A DNA stretch of 49,989 nt from CAYLHX01 sp964383675 (GTDB lineage Bacteria > Patescibacteriota > Gracilibacteria > UBA1369 > LOWO2-01-FULL-3), in assembly GCA_964383675.1 (NCBI GenBank), contig CAYLHX010000010.1, forward strand, positions 1 through 49,989, given 5' to 3'. This document shows, one piece after another, positions 38,249-47,099 of this stretch. Position 1 is the stretch's first letter. Each line of letters begins with the position of its first letter. The notes under the pieces were generated by a model that was not told the DNA's origin, made no database searches, and saw nothing but the letters and a program-made list of their open reading frames with translations. Made by a program: the position numbers and the translations under genes.

Positions 38249-39403
38249 ATGCGTTTTATCAGGCAAAGTTTAATTTGGAAATTGTTTATACACCTCTTCT
38301 GGTTTGCTTTGTTGCTTGCCACTATTGTGTTCTATTTCTACTACAGAAAGCAGGAATTTGTGCCTTATAATCTTTTGGTCGCGGCCTTGTCCTCTTTTTT
38401 GATTTTCTTTTTAGTTACCTATTATATTGATGTGGTGCGTCCTTTGAAAATTGTTCTGCGTGAAGTTCAGAGTTTGCTGGCGGGCAAGACTTATAAACGC
38501 CTTTACACTAATCGTATGGATGAGATTGGTGTGATTGCTTTTTTCTTTAATCAGGTTACCAAAAGTTTGGGCCAAGTGAGTTCGAATTTGAAGGATCGTG
38601 AGAGAATATTGGATGAACTTTCGATCGCTTCACAGCTGCAGCGTGATATTTTGCCACTTGAGATGGCTTCTGTTCGGGGTTTACAGATTGCTGCTAAAAA
38701 CAAGCCGGCCACTGAGGTTGGTGGAGATAGTTTTAATATTTTTACCTCTCACCATAAGACCTATCTCTACATTGGTGATGTGACCGGGCATGGCGTGGCT
38801 GCCGGTCTCATTATGACTATGGTTAACTCTTTGGTTACCGTTTTTGCCGACATTAATCGATCAGCCTATGAAATTATTGTGAATGTGAATCGTTATATCA
38901 AAACTCATGTCAGGAAGGCGATGTTTATGACCATGGTGATGCTTTCTTGGGATCATGATTTGGAAAAAATGACTTATGTTGGAGCCGGTCATGAGTATAT
39001 TCTGATTTATAGAGCGACCACCGGTGTTTGTGAGGCGGTTTTGTCGGGTGGGGTGGCTTTGGGTATGGTGCCTGATGTTACAAATATTGCCAAAGAAATT
39101 GAAATTGAGCTTCAGGATGGAGATTTTGTTGTGCTATATTCTGATGGTATCGCCGAGGCACGCAATGACAGTGGAGAGCTTTACGGTCTGGAAAGGTTGA
39201 AAAAAGCCATTCAGGAGTTTGCTCCGGAATATTCCGCTGACGGTCTCAATTACCATATTGCTTTGGACGTTACTCGTTTCATGGGTAACCACAAGCAGGA
39301 TGACGATATGACCCTAATTGTAATCAAACGAGACAGTGACTATGTTCCAGATAAAGATGAAAAACAGACTACAAGCTGGCAAGCCGAAACTGAGAACAGC
39401 TGA
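38249..39403 (+). CDS. Membrane SpoIIE/RsbU-type serine phosphatase with HAMP region
   Basis: Two hydrophobic helices (about 10-30 and 40-60) are followed by a HAMP-like linker (about 60-110) and a coiled segment with LDELSIASQLQRDILP. The SpoIIE-type PP2C domain spans about 145-362. Metal ligands fit Asp160 (EVGGD), Asp177 (GDVTGHGVAAG), Asp299 (YSDGIAEARN) and Asp352 or Asp353 (DDDMTL). It should dephosphorylate a STAS protein, most likely the one directly upstream. The loop between its two helices is only about ten residues, so any signal is probably sensed in the membrane or through the MFS-HEAT partner. Its end overlaps the queA start by 47 bases. Confidence 0.93.
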   Translation: MRFIRQSLIWKLFIHLFWFALLLATIVFYFYYRKQEFVPYNLLVAALSSFLIFFLVTYYIDVVRPLKIVLREVQSLLAGKTYKRLYTNRMDEIGVIAFFFNQVTKSLGQVSSNLKDRERILDELSIASQLQRDILPLEMASVRGLQIAAKNKPATEVGGDSFNIFTSHHKTYLYIGDVTGHGVAAGLIMTMVNSLVTVFADINRSAYEIIVNVNRYIKTHVRKAMFMTMVMLSWDHDLEKMTYVGAGHEYILIYRATTGVCEAVLSGGVALGMVPDVTNIAKEIEIELQDGDFVVLYSDGIAEARNDSGELYGLERLKKAIQEFAPEYSADGLNYHIALDVTRFMGNHKQDDDMTLIVIKRDSDYVPDKDEKQTTSWQAETENS

Positions 39404-40421
39404 TTTTGACTATAGTCTTCCGGAAAGTTTTATCGCACAGAATCCAGTTTCTCCTCGTGATCACTCTAAGTTGTTGGTCTATGATACCAAAGCTGATCGA
39501 ATTTATCATAAGCGCTTTTTTGAGCTCGAAGAGTTTTTGTCATCGAATGATGTGCTGGTGCTTAATCGTTCAAAGGTGGTTCCGGCTAGAATTTTGTTCC
39601 GACTTGATGGAAAGGAGCGTGAAATATTTTTACTAAAGCATTTGGATGATGAACGCTATTTGGCCATGGTGCGTCCGGGAAAGGTTTTTAAATTGGGAAA
39701 AAGCTTTTCTTTAAGTTCAAAAATTCGGGTTTTGGTGCAGGATGTTTTGGAAGACGGTACGCGGGTGCTTAGATTTTTCGGTAAAAATGTAGCAGAGGAG
39801 CTTGATAATATGGGGAAAATGCCATTGCCTCCATATGTTTCCGATTCGCAGGCTGCTTTTGAGGATTACCAAACTGTCTATGCCAAAGAGAAAGGCAGTG
39901 TAGCGGCTCCAACCGCGGGGTTGCATTTTACCGGTGATCTGTTGAAGCGTCTTTCTGGTAATGGTGTTAATATTGAGGAGGTGGTTCTACACGTGGGGCG
40001 AGGAACTTTTTTGCCGGTAAGCGCGGATTTGGTCGAAGATCATCAGATGCACTCTGAGATGGTAATTTTAGACGCTGTGGGTGCCGGTCGTTTGAATGCT
40101 GCGCAATCAGAGGGAAAACGTTTGATTGCCGTGGGGACAACCTCTGTGAGGGTATTGGAGAGTTGTTATGATGGAACTTTTCAGCCGGGAACTTTTGAGA
40201 CCGATATATTTATCTATCCCGGTGAATATCGGTGGAAGGTGGTGGATGCCTTGATTACCAATTTTCACCTACCTAAGAGCACTTTGATTATGCTGGTGGC
40301 TTCTTTTCTTGAGAGTAAAGGCGTTGAAGATCCGATTGCCAAAATTTTAGAGCTCTATGAATTGGCAAAAGAGCATGATTATCGTTTTTTCAGTTTTGGT
40401 GATGCTATGTTTATCTATTAA
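39357..40421 (+). CDS. queA: S-adenosylmethionine:tRNA ribosyltransferase-isomerase QueA
   Basis: QueA adds the epoxycyclopentane precursor from SAM to preQ1 in tRNA during queuosine synthesis. Family motifs are FDYSLPESFIAQ with PRDHSKLLVYD, NRSKVVPARI, GSVAAPTAGLHFT, HVGRGTFLPV and ITNFHLPKSTLIMLV. I chose ATG 39357, the closest ATG to the conserved region; a GTG at 39336 and an ATG at 39342 would lengthen the overlap with the phosphatase gene. The end lies three bases from the convergent ATP-grasp gene. No other queuosine gene is in the window except possibly the PTPS homologue. Confidence 0.95.
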   Translation: MKNRLQAGKPKLRTADFDYSLPESFIAQNPVSPRDHSKLLVYDTKADRIYHKRFFELEEFLSSNDVLVLNRSKVVPARILFRLDGKEREIFLLKHLDDERYLAMVRPGKVFKLGKSFSLSSKIRVLVQDVLEDGTRVLRFFGKNVAEELDNMGKMPLPPYVSDSQAAFEDYQTVYAKEKGSVAAPTAGLHFTGDLLKRLSGNGVNIEEVVLHVGRGTFLPVSADLVEDHQMHSEMVILDAVGAGRLNAAQSEGKRLIAVGTTSVRVLESCYDGTFQPGTFETDIFIYPGEYRWKVVDALITNFHLPKSTLIMLVASFLESKGVEDPIAKILELYELAKEHDYRFFSFGDAMFIY

Positions 40422-40424
40422 CGG

Positions 40425-42809
40425 CTATTTTAACCAGCCGGGGAGGATTTTTGGTTCCTGGATTCCGGCGATTCTTTTTACCATTTCCAGATCTTCAATA
40501 TTTAATTTTCCGATGTAGAGATCTTTTAGCTGTCCCCCCTTGTTTGTGAATTCCTTTACCTGATTGTAGCCTTTGTAGTATATGTAGTCTTTTGTAAAAC
40601 TGCCCATTTTGGAGGTATCGCTGATTCCCCTCTTAGCTTTTAGGCAGGACCTGAAGGCTTGAGTTTTCGGTATTCCCAGTTCCAGTAATTTTTGATAAAC
40701 CTCGGAGAAAGAGTGTCTGATAGCAAGATAGATCGCCACAACGTGGGCCAGGGCCTTATAATTGTCTTTAAATGGTGTGTTCATTTGTTGTTCCACATTG
40801 TACATTGCTAGGCCCTCTTGAGTTATTAGGTAATTGGACAGTCCCCTATTAAAGATGTCGTAGGGTTGAGCTTTGCCGTTTTCCGCCGTAATGATGTGGG
40901 TTTCTATTTCATGAACGATGAGAGAATTGATTCTTTCATCACTAAATTTGGCGCTTTCGTTGATAAATAGCCTGTTGTTTTTGCCGGCTACACAGTCGGC
41001 CACCATATTTTCTTTGATTTTGATCTTCCAGTTCTTAAGCCCATATTTTTCGAAGACAGCTTCGAATCTTTTGGCGGTCTCTGCGGAATCATAAAGTGTC
41101 TCATTTTGATTTCTATCTTGGATGCTAGTTTTGCTTAATTTTTCCAGACAATCTTTGAAATCTTTTTCATCCGGCTGCCCGAAAAGCTGTGTGGATATTT
41201 TACTGAAGTTTTCTTGATCGATCGTCTCTATAAGGTTTATTTTTAAGGATATTTCTCTTTTTTTTGCTTCAAATATTTTCCCCAGACTGCTTTCATCTGT
41301 TTTGATTTTACTGAGACTGTTCTCAAGTTCCAGTGGGTCGAATTTTAACTGAGGGTATTCAAAACTTGGATTTGAGCTCGGTTTTTCAAAAAATTTGCTT
41401 CTTTCCGCTTCGAGATTGAGTGGTCTTAGGTGGTAGAGTAGCTTGATCTTACCGTCAATTTGGATCAGTTCTTGGTCAATTTCTCGATAGTTTACTTTTT
41501 GATCTTTTTCGCTTTTTATGGCTGGGGTTTTGGGGATTACCGCCTCCTCTTGTTTGTTACGATTAGGGTCTACCAGGAAATTACTTAAATCGCGTCTTCC
41601 TATGATCATTTTGAATTTTTCACTGGGAATTTTTTCTATGTCTACAACCGTTTGAATTCTGGTTTCTTTTAAGGAGAACTTTAACTTCAGAGTTGATTTT
41701 TCGTCATCATAATTATGAGTGTCCTCCAGGAGCCCGGCTTGCTCGGCAAATTCTTCGTCCAGAATACTTCTTTCCCGCCCGGTATCAATCTTTGCTTTTG
41801 CGCGCACACCTCCTTGTTTTTGAATTATTTCAACCGCTTCTTCGCCACCGATCACCTGCTTGCCGGAGAGATGGGCGATTTCTTTTTCCACGGTATTGCC
41901 AAACATATCCTTGGCAATTCGTACTCCTTTGATGGGGTTGGTGACTTTCACTCCCTCTATTCTTTCCAGTCTTTTTCGTAGCGGGGCGAGATTGGCAATT
42001 TGAACGGCCAGGCCCGCTCGGGCGTTGATTTCCAGCAGTACCGGTCCTGAGTGTCTGTCTATACTGATGTCGACCGCCATGTAGCCTAAGTTGGTAATGA
42101 GCTGAACTTTTGAAGCGATTAGTAGAATTTGGTCCCAAAAAGGAATTTTGAGTCCCCGGATTTTCCCTTTTCCTTCCGGAAGTTCCTCCACTATTTTGTT
42201 TTTGTAGGCTATAGAAGTGGCCTCGCCCTTGGCTATGTCGATCCCGACACCGGCAGCACCCAGATGTAGATTGGCCTTGCCGTTTGACTCTTTGGTGGGA
42301 AGTCTGAGCATTGCCATTACCGGGATGAGGTTGTGTACGACGACTCGAATGTCGGGCAGACCGGCATACGAGAATTTTCCGAGAACATCATCGGGAATAA
42401 TTAATTGCTCGAAGAAAGCTGTGTCGCCGATGTTGGAGATTGAGAACCGGCCATCCAGAATGTCGTTTATGTGGTCTTTGATATCGGTTTCGGAGAGTTC
42501 TTTGTGGCTGGCAGTTATGAAGGAGCCTTCTTTTTTGCTGACAATCGGAATGATGCCTTCTCCACCGTAGCCATTATTGGGTTTAATTACAAAATTATTA
42601 GGCAAAGAATTGAAATCGAATTTCTGTAATTCCTCGGCATCACGGATGATGCCGTATAATTTTGGAACCGGAATTTCGCGTGCTGAAAGAAACTGCTTGG
42701 TTTTGATTTTATCATCAGCCATCTTAATCGCCTTTTTGGAGTTGTATGGGCGAATGTAAAGTAGATTTCTGGCATTGATTCCTAAGATTCCCTTGTTCCA
42801 GTTTAACAT
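40425..42809 (-). CDS. Fusion of RimK-like ATP-grasp ligase, retropepsin-like domain and QEGLA-type (DUF1704/MATCAP) metallopeptidase
   Basis: The 794-residue protein has three parts. Residues about 1-295 are an ATP-grasp ligase of the RimK-related class (ILGINARNLLYIRPYN; KPNNGYGGEGI; EINARAGLA as metal site). About 325-415 resembles the RimB-like/PF05618 aspartic protease, with KIDTGRERSILDEEFA (Asp342). About 440-790 is a DUF1704/MATCAP domain with zinc motif HEIETH (His633, Glu634, His638) and QEGLA (Glu665). ATP-grasp enzymes form amide bonds; MATCAP proteins are carboxypeptidases. I chose ATG 42809, 10 bases after the 7TM stop, because it begins at the family N-terminus; the 21-residue extension overlaps the upstream gene. 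It likely modifies and trims peptides with the 7TM partner. Confidence 0.9.
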   Translation of the reverse strand: MLNWNKGILGINARNLLYIRPYNSKKAIKMADDKIKTKQFLSAREIPVPKLYGIIRDAEELQKFDFNSLPNNFVIKPNNGYGGEGIIPIVSKKEGSFITASHKELSETDIKDHINDILDGRFSISNIGDTAFFEQLIIPDDVLGKFSYAGLPDIRVVVHNLIPVMAMLRLPTKESNGKANLHLGAAGVGIDIAKGEATSIAYKNKIVEELPEGKGKIRGLKIPFWDQILLIASKVQLITNLGYMAVDISIDRHSGPVLLEINARAGLAVQIANLAPLRKRLERIEGVKVTNPIKGVRIAKDMFGNTVEKEIAHLSGKQVIGGEEAVEIIQKQGGVRAKAKIDTGRERSILDEEFAEQAGLLEDTHNYDDEKSTLKLKFSLKETRIQTVVDIEKIPSEKFKMIIGRRDLSNFLVDPNRNKQEEAVIPKTPAIKSEKDQKVNYREIDQELIQIDGKIKLLYHLRPLNLEAERSKFFEKPSSNPSFEYPQLKFDPLELENSLSKIKTDESSLGKIFEAKKREISLKINLIETIDQENFSKISTQLFGQPDEKDFKDCLEKLSKTSIQDRNQNETLYDSAETAKRFEAVFEKYGLKNWKIKIKENMVADCVAGKNNRLFINESAKFSDERINSLIVHEIETHIITAENGKAQPYDIFNRGLSNYLITQEGLAMYNVEQQMNTPFKDNYKALAHVVAIYLAIRHSFSEVYQKLLELGIPKTQAFRSCLKAKRGISDTSKMGSFTKDYIYYKGYNQVKEFTNKGGQLKDLYIGKLNIEDLEMVKRIAGIQEPKILPGWLK
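40437..40479 (+). terminator. Candidate terminator of the queA transcript, inside the ATP-grasp gene
   Basis: GCCGG (40437-40441) pairs with CCGGC (40465-40469), with an inner stem AGGA (40444-40447) and TCCT (40456-40459). GATTC then TTTTT (40475-40479) follow on the plus strand. It begins 16 bases after the queA stop. The internal mismatches and T-run offset keep this tentative. Confidence 0.4.
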
Positions 42810-42819
42810 AGATAGATGA

Positions 42820-44409
42820 TTATTCTTCTTCCTCGATATGGCGCAAAACTTCTCTGAACCTGATTCTTTCAAGCACTCTGAGTCCGCTCCATTTTCCTAG
42901 CAGAAAGTCTATACCTATAAGTAGGAGGATTATTTCGGGATAAGTCAGAACGAGGCTCTTTACCATCTCAAATTTTATGGTTGTAAATCCAAGGTTGATT
43001 TCTCCTCCAACGATAAAATAGGCGATTATTGAGACTAGAACCGTTGAAAGCATTAGGGCAAAAGCTGAGGAGAGACCTTTCCCGGTTTTTACACTGACGA
43101 ATTTTTCTACCAAGGTGCTTAGAATCAACATTGGGAAAATAGCGATTGAAAGGAATTGAGCGTTAAAGAGTCCCAGATAAGTGCTGGCGATCAGGATCAG
43201 GAAGAGTGTAAGTGAAACTATTGTTATAACGATGGCCATTTTGGGGATGAAGAGCATGCGGACCTTTTTTAGTAGAGGCCTGGAGAGAGCTCCAACCAGA
43301 ATGGCCGTTGCCAGGGTTAAGAGTCCGGCATGCATACCAATTATGAGGAAGGATAGTGTTATTATGGAAGGTGTATATATGCCAAAGGTGGTGATGCCAA
43401 CAACTTGCTTCATAAAGGCCACGATTGTGGCGATGACCGGTAAAAGTAGTAGTAAGGCGATGGTGTTGTCCGGAATGCCGTTGTTGATGAGAAGGTTTAC
43501 AAAGTAAGACATAAAGTTCCAAGGGCGTATTTTTCCGGTGTTCTCGTTAATAATCTGGTATTCGTAACCGCCTTTTTCCAGAATGTCGATAAAATCTTGT
43601 TGGTCAACGCTGTCTATCATTGGATAGATAGCTCCCTCTTTTGCAATGATGATGTTTTTCGGCTTAATAAGATCGTATTGTCGAACAATTCTACTGACGT
43701 TTGAGCCTACATTGTTTTCAAGAATTGAGATGGTTTTTTGAGCAAAAGAGTTTTCAAGTTTCTTGGGGTTGCTTTGAATGAAGCGTGAAAGAGCGTTAAG
43801 TCCGGCGTTTTCTTTGGTCCAAATGATAATTTCATTGGCCTTTTCCAGATAGTTGGAGGCTTCTGTTAGCTTTTTGGCCAGAACTTCTTCGGAAATAAAC
43901 TCTGTTCCGCTGCCAAAACTTTCTACTACTCTAATGTAGACACCTTTTTTCTCGGCAAAATCCTTAATAATTTCTATACGCTCTTTTGCTTCGGTCTGGT
44001 CGGTAATGAGTAGTATGAGTTTGCGATAGGAAAAAATTTCTTGAGTTGTAGTGCTGGTGCTTTCGCCGTTGGTGATGGTTAGTGTGACCGTGTAGCGTCC
44101 AGGTTTTTGATAGGCATGAAGAACTTCGATTCCCTCATTTTTGTTACCGTCACCGAAATCCCAGCTGTAGATGGCTTCTACTTCAGGATTGGGCAGGAAG
44201 GATTGCGTGGCTTCTAAGATGGTGCTTTTTTGCACTTCCACCGCCTCTTCGCTGCTGATTACCGGTTCAAGATAGGTTTGTTCGGGAAGCGTTAGTTCTT
44301 CTGAGGGGAGTACTTCTGTTATTTCGTTTTCATTGGCTGCTTGAGCGGTTATTAACAGATTCGGTAATAATACTCCCAGGACTGTGATGTAGGTGAGGAA
44401 CTTTTTCAT
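42820..44409 (-). CDS. PKD-domain 7TM protein (7TM-transglutaminase-associated family)
   Basis: A signal peptide (about 1-24) leads to a PKD domain (about 70-126; YSWDFGDGNKN and HAYQKPGRYTVTLTI). An extracytoplasmic alpha/beta domain follows (about 128-290), then seven hydrophobic helices (about 315-505). The segment GIPDNTIALLLLLPVIATIV, followed by TTFGIYTPSII, is typical of the PF14402 7TM family. That family is normally fused to an inactive transglutaminase and encoded beside RimK-like ATP-grasp ligases. Here a PKD domain stands in place of the usual N-terminal part. It is the first gene of the pair with the ATP-grasp fusion, with an extended -10 promoter. Confidence 0.85.
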   Translation of the reverse strand: MKKFLTYITVLGVLLPNLLITAQAANENEITEVLPSEELTLPEQTYLEPVISSEEAVEVQKSTILEATQSFLPNPEVEAIYSWDFGDGNKNEGIEVLHAYQKPGRYTVTLTITNGESTSTTTQEIFSYRKLILLITDQTEAKERIEIIKDFAEKKGVYIRVVESFGSGTEFISEEVLAKKLTEASNYLEKANEIIIWTKENAGLNALSRFIQSNPKKLENSFAQKTISILENNVGSNVSRIVRQYDLIKPKNIIIAKEGAIYPMIDSVDQQDFIDILEKGGYEYQIINENTGKIRPWNFMSYFVNLLINNGIPDNTIALLLLLPVIATIVAFMKQVVGITTFGIYTPSIITLSFLIIGMHAGLLTLATAILVGALSRPLLKKVRMLFIPKMAIVITIVSLTLFLILIASTYLGLFNAQFLSIAIFPMLILSTLVEKFVSVKTGKGLSSAFALMLSTVLVSIIAYFIVGGEINLGFTTIKFEMVKSLVLTYPEIILLLIGIDFLLGKWSGLRVLERIRFREVLRHIEEEE

Positions 44410-44432
44410 GTTGTTTAGTTTTAGCTTCTACC

Positions 44433-44441
44433 ATGATAGCA
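44433..44441 (-). promoter_or_regulatory. Extended -10 promoter of the PKD-7TM gene
   Basis: Minus-strand TGCTATCAT (-10 TATCAT at 44433-44438, TG at 44440-44441). The -35 is poor. Predicted start near 44426, leader about 17 nt. Confidence 0.45.
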
Positions 44442-44505
44442 AACTTGGCTTAAAATTCTACTACTTTTATTCTCTTGACGTAGTTGACGGTTATTGCGTG
44501 GCTGA

Positions 44506-44534
44506 TTGAATGACTTTTGGTTTTCGGGTATAAT
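44506..44534 (+). promoter_or_regulatory. Promoter of the Ig/FN3 surface protein gene
   Basis: -35 TTGAAT (44506-44511), 17-bp spacer, -10 TATAAT (44529-44534). Predicted start near 44541; leader about 21 nt, A-rich, no Shine-Dalgarno sequence. It rules out the upstream in-frame start at 44517. Confidence 0.7.
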
Positions 44535-44561
44535 AAGAAGATTTTAAAACAAAAACAAAAG

Positions 44562-46763
44562 ATGAAACGGTTGATTTTTAATCTGGCTTTGGTCTTTACT
44601 CTGGTGTTCGGGGTGATGCATTTTGCCGGTTTGGCAAATTATAGCAGTGCTGAAGCTGAGGCCTACGGACTTGATACGATAGCCGGTTACACTACCTACC
44701 TTACTTCTTCACCGGTTACTCCAAATTCCGATGTTGTTTTTACGGTTCTAAAGCCCGATGGTACCTCTATTAATATTTCATCGTATGCCGGTTCCAATGG
44801 GATCGCTAAAGCCGAATTACCTAAGGAGCACACCCAGGTTACCGGAAAATATAATGTGGCGCTTCGGTTGGCGGATGGTTCTACCAGTGATCATTTTAAC
44901 AGTTTTACGGTTTATTCCGATGGTCTTTCCAACTCTTACTCTGTAATCGAGCCAAAAGATCAGGTGATAAATACGGGTGATGAGGTGGCGAATTTGAAGG
45001 TGAAGTTGGTGGATTCTTCCGGGAATCCGGTTTCGGGACATGTGGTTAAGCTTGTCTCTAGCTCCACTGACGATAATGTTGTGCTATTAAACGGTAGTAA
45101 TTTGAGTAATGAGAATGGTGAGGTTGCTTATCAGGTTTCTAGTATGAAGCCTGGCATTGTTACCTATAGTGCTTATGATGTTACTGCGGATATCATTTTG
45201 GATGCGCGGGCCAAGGTTGTTTATTTTGATTCAACGGACTATGTGTTTACCAACAGTAAGACCAATTTTACCACTTCTTTTGCCGCTGCCGGAAATTCGA
45301 CCGGGGTGGTGGACAACTTTAAATTTGAGGATGTTCCCCAGACCGTTAGTCCGGGTCAGAGTGTTACTTTTACTGTAACAGCCGCTGACGAGGGTGGTCA
45401 AAAAGTTACTGACTATAGTGGAAAGGTGCGTTTTTCCGTTACCAGCCCAAATTCAAACTTTGCAGTCTTACCCGAGGACTATCAATTCACCGCTCAGGAT
45501 ATGGGCTCGCATACCTTTAGTTTGGCGATGTTGTTCCAAGAAACCGGTAATTATGATGTTGAGGTTAGAGATTTGCAGAATGGTAACATTTTGGGCAAAC
45601 AGACCTTTGTTGTTTCAAATGATCTTTCAACCGGTAGTAATCAGAATGGTGCGCCGGTTATTAGTAATCCTGTTTCCGGAATTTCCAGTAACAATATTCA
45701 GGTTGTTTCGGGTACCGCTAAGCCGGGTTCTCAGGTGAAGATTTTTGACAACGAAGTGGAAATTGGCTCCGTGGTTACGGATTCTCAAGGAAAGTTTAGT
45801 TTTACTTCTCCTGTTTTAGTTGACGGCGTGCATAATATTTATGTCGCGGAGGTTAATGGAGTGGGGACCATTGTGAGTCAAAGTGACACGGTGGAATTGA
45901 ACGTTGATACTTCTTCTCCTTCGGCTTCGCAGGTTGTGATTGAGCCATCCGATGAGGGTGTGACTCCGGGTAGCGCCGTTACGGTGAAGCTCTATATTCA
46001 GGAGAAGTTAGCTCAGGCTTCGGTGATTTTCCAGAATAATATCTATGAGATGACCGATAATGGCCAGGGGCAGTATGTGACAACCTTTACGGCTCCGGTG
46101 GATTTTGGAGATTATCCGATCACTTTTGTATTGGTTGATGAATTGGGTAATGAGTCGCGTCTGGAAAATGAGGCAACTTTGAATGTGGGTGGACTTTTAG
46201 CTGAGCCTGAGAGTGAAAAACCGGCTGATGTTAAGAATGTTGAAGCTCAGTTTGATGACAAGCGGGTTACTTTAACTTGGGATCCTGTTCAGCCGACAAA
46301 AAATCAAATTCAAAATTACCGGGTATTTTACGGTCTTTCTCCCAACCAATTAACTGAGGCGGTTGATACCTTTACCAACTCCCCCACTTGGTACATTCCG
46401 AATTTGACCAACGGTGTGACCTATTATTTTGCCGTGGTGGCGGTGGATGATAAGGGTAATATTAGCGAGCGATTCAGTAATATGGTACAGGCCATTCCGA
46501 CTCCTCTTTTCCAGAACGTTGCCGATCCGGATGTGCAGATGGGGATTGCCGGCGAGGAGGCTTTGATGGAGATGGAAAAGGATGCCAGTGAGAGTGGTCC
46601 GGAAATTTTGTGGTTGGTGTTATTGTCTTTGGTTGGTGGAACTTTTTATAGCGCTTCCGCTAAAAAGCGTTTTAGACACAAGGCTGATAATGCTTGTGTG
46701 TTGGATGTTCATGAAGAGATTGATGCCGTGAAGAAGAGTTTTAGAGATTGTTTGTTCAAGTAA
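44562..46763 (+). CDS. Surface protein with Ig-like and fibronectin III domains, C-terminal membrane anchor
   Basis: The 733-residue protein has a signal peptide (about 1-30) and at least five beta-sandwich modules at about 35-118, 125-222, 250-352, 362-448 and 455-543. The fourth is a clear bacterial Ig-like domain (SGTAKPGSQVKIFDNEVEIG, DSQGKFSF). An FN3 domain spans about 553-647 (VTLTWDPVQPTK; NGVTYYFAVVAVDDKGN). A C-terminal helix (about 682-700) followed by KKRFRHK anchors it, leaving about 30 residues in the cytoplasm including two cysteines. ATG 44562 is chosen because the promoter overlaps the earlier start. It is divergent from the PKD-7TM gene and may act with it at the envelope. 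No enzyme motif is visible. Confidence 0.88.
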   Translation: MKRLIFNLALVFTLVFGVMHFAGLANYSSAEAEAYGLDTIAGYTTYLTSSPVTPNSDVVFTVLKPDGTSINISSYAGSNGIAKAELPKEHTQVTGKYNVALRLADGSTSDHFNSFTVYSDGLSNSYSVIEPKDQVINTGDEVANLKVKLVDSSGNPVSGHVVKLVSSSTDDNVVLLNGSNLSNENGEVAYQVSSMKPGIVTYSAYDVTADIILDARAKVVYFDSTDYVFTNSKTNFTTSFAAAGNSTGVVDNFKFEDVPQTVSPGQSVTFTVTAADEGGQKVTDYSGKVRFSVTSPNSNFAVLPEDYQFTAQDMGSHTFSLAMLFQETGNYDVEVRDLQNGNILGKQTFVVSNDLSTGSNQNGAPVISNPVSGISSNNIQVVSGTAKPGSQVKIFDNEVEIGSVVTDSQGKFSFTSPVLVDGVHNIYVAEVNGVGTIVSQSDTVELNVDTSSPSASQVVIEPSDEGVTPGSAVTVKLYIQEKLAQASVIFQNNIYEMTDNGQGQYVTTFTAPVDFGDYPITFVLVDELGNESRLENEATLNVGGLLAEPESEKPADVKNVEAQFDDKRVTLTWDPVQPTKNQIQNYRVFYGLSPNQLTEAVDTFTNSPTWYIPNLTNGVTYYFAVVAVDDKGNISERFSNMVQAIPTPLFQNVADPDVQMGIAGEEALMEMEKDASESGPEILWLVLLSLVGGTFYSASAKKRFRHKADNACVLDVHEEIDAVKKSFRDCLFK

Positions 46764-46786
46764 GGTTTGTTAATATCGGTGGCGAT

Positions 46787-47089
46787 ATGAATAAAGTACA
46801 AATCGTTGCGTTTTTGATGCAATTTATAGTTGTTTTGAGCAACTTAATCACCTGGTCGATTATTGGGAGGATTGTTATGTCCTGGTTTTCGATGGGTGGT
46901 GGAATGGGGGGGCATAGACCAGGACGCTTTCATCAGGTTTTAATTGATATTACTGAGCCGGTTATCAAAGTTGCTCGCAAGATTCCACATAAAGCCGGTA
47001 TGTTTGATTTTGCGCCTTTGATCGCGCTTTTGGGTATTGATCTTTTGGCAGGTTTGCTTTTGGCTCTTTTAGCCAGTTTAGTTGCTTAA
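46787..47089 (+). CDS. YggT-family membrane protein
   Basis: The 100-residue protein has two hydrophobic segments (about 8-32 and 73-99) separated by the YggT signature region GRIVMSWFSMG with FHQVLIDITEPVIKVARKIP. Family members are linked to division or osmotic tolerance in other bacteria, but the function is not settled. ATG 46787 follows GGTGGCGAT, a partial Shine-Dalgarno. It starts 23 bases after the surface protein and ends 10 bases before cysS, so the three may share a transcript. Confidence 0.85.
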   Translation: MNKVQIVAFLMQFIVVLSNLITWSIIGRIVMSWFSMGGGMGGHRPGRFHQVLIDITEPVIKVARKIPHKAGMFDFAPLIALLGIDLLAGLLLALLASLVA

Positions 47090-47099
47090 GCATTTTAAA

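Noticed and set aside
42810..42872. 21-residue N-terminal extension of the ATP-grasp fusion
   Set aside because: It overlaps the end of the 7TM gene and carries no family similarity, whereas ATG 42809 begins exactly at the conserved N-terminus 10 bases after the 7TM stop.
44517..44561. Earlier start of the Ig/FN3 surface protein
   Set aside because: The -10 TATAAT lies inside this stretch, and the resulting N-terminus would place a basic, polar segment before the signal peptide.
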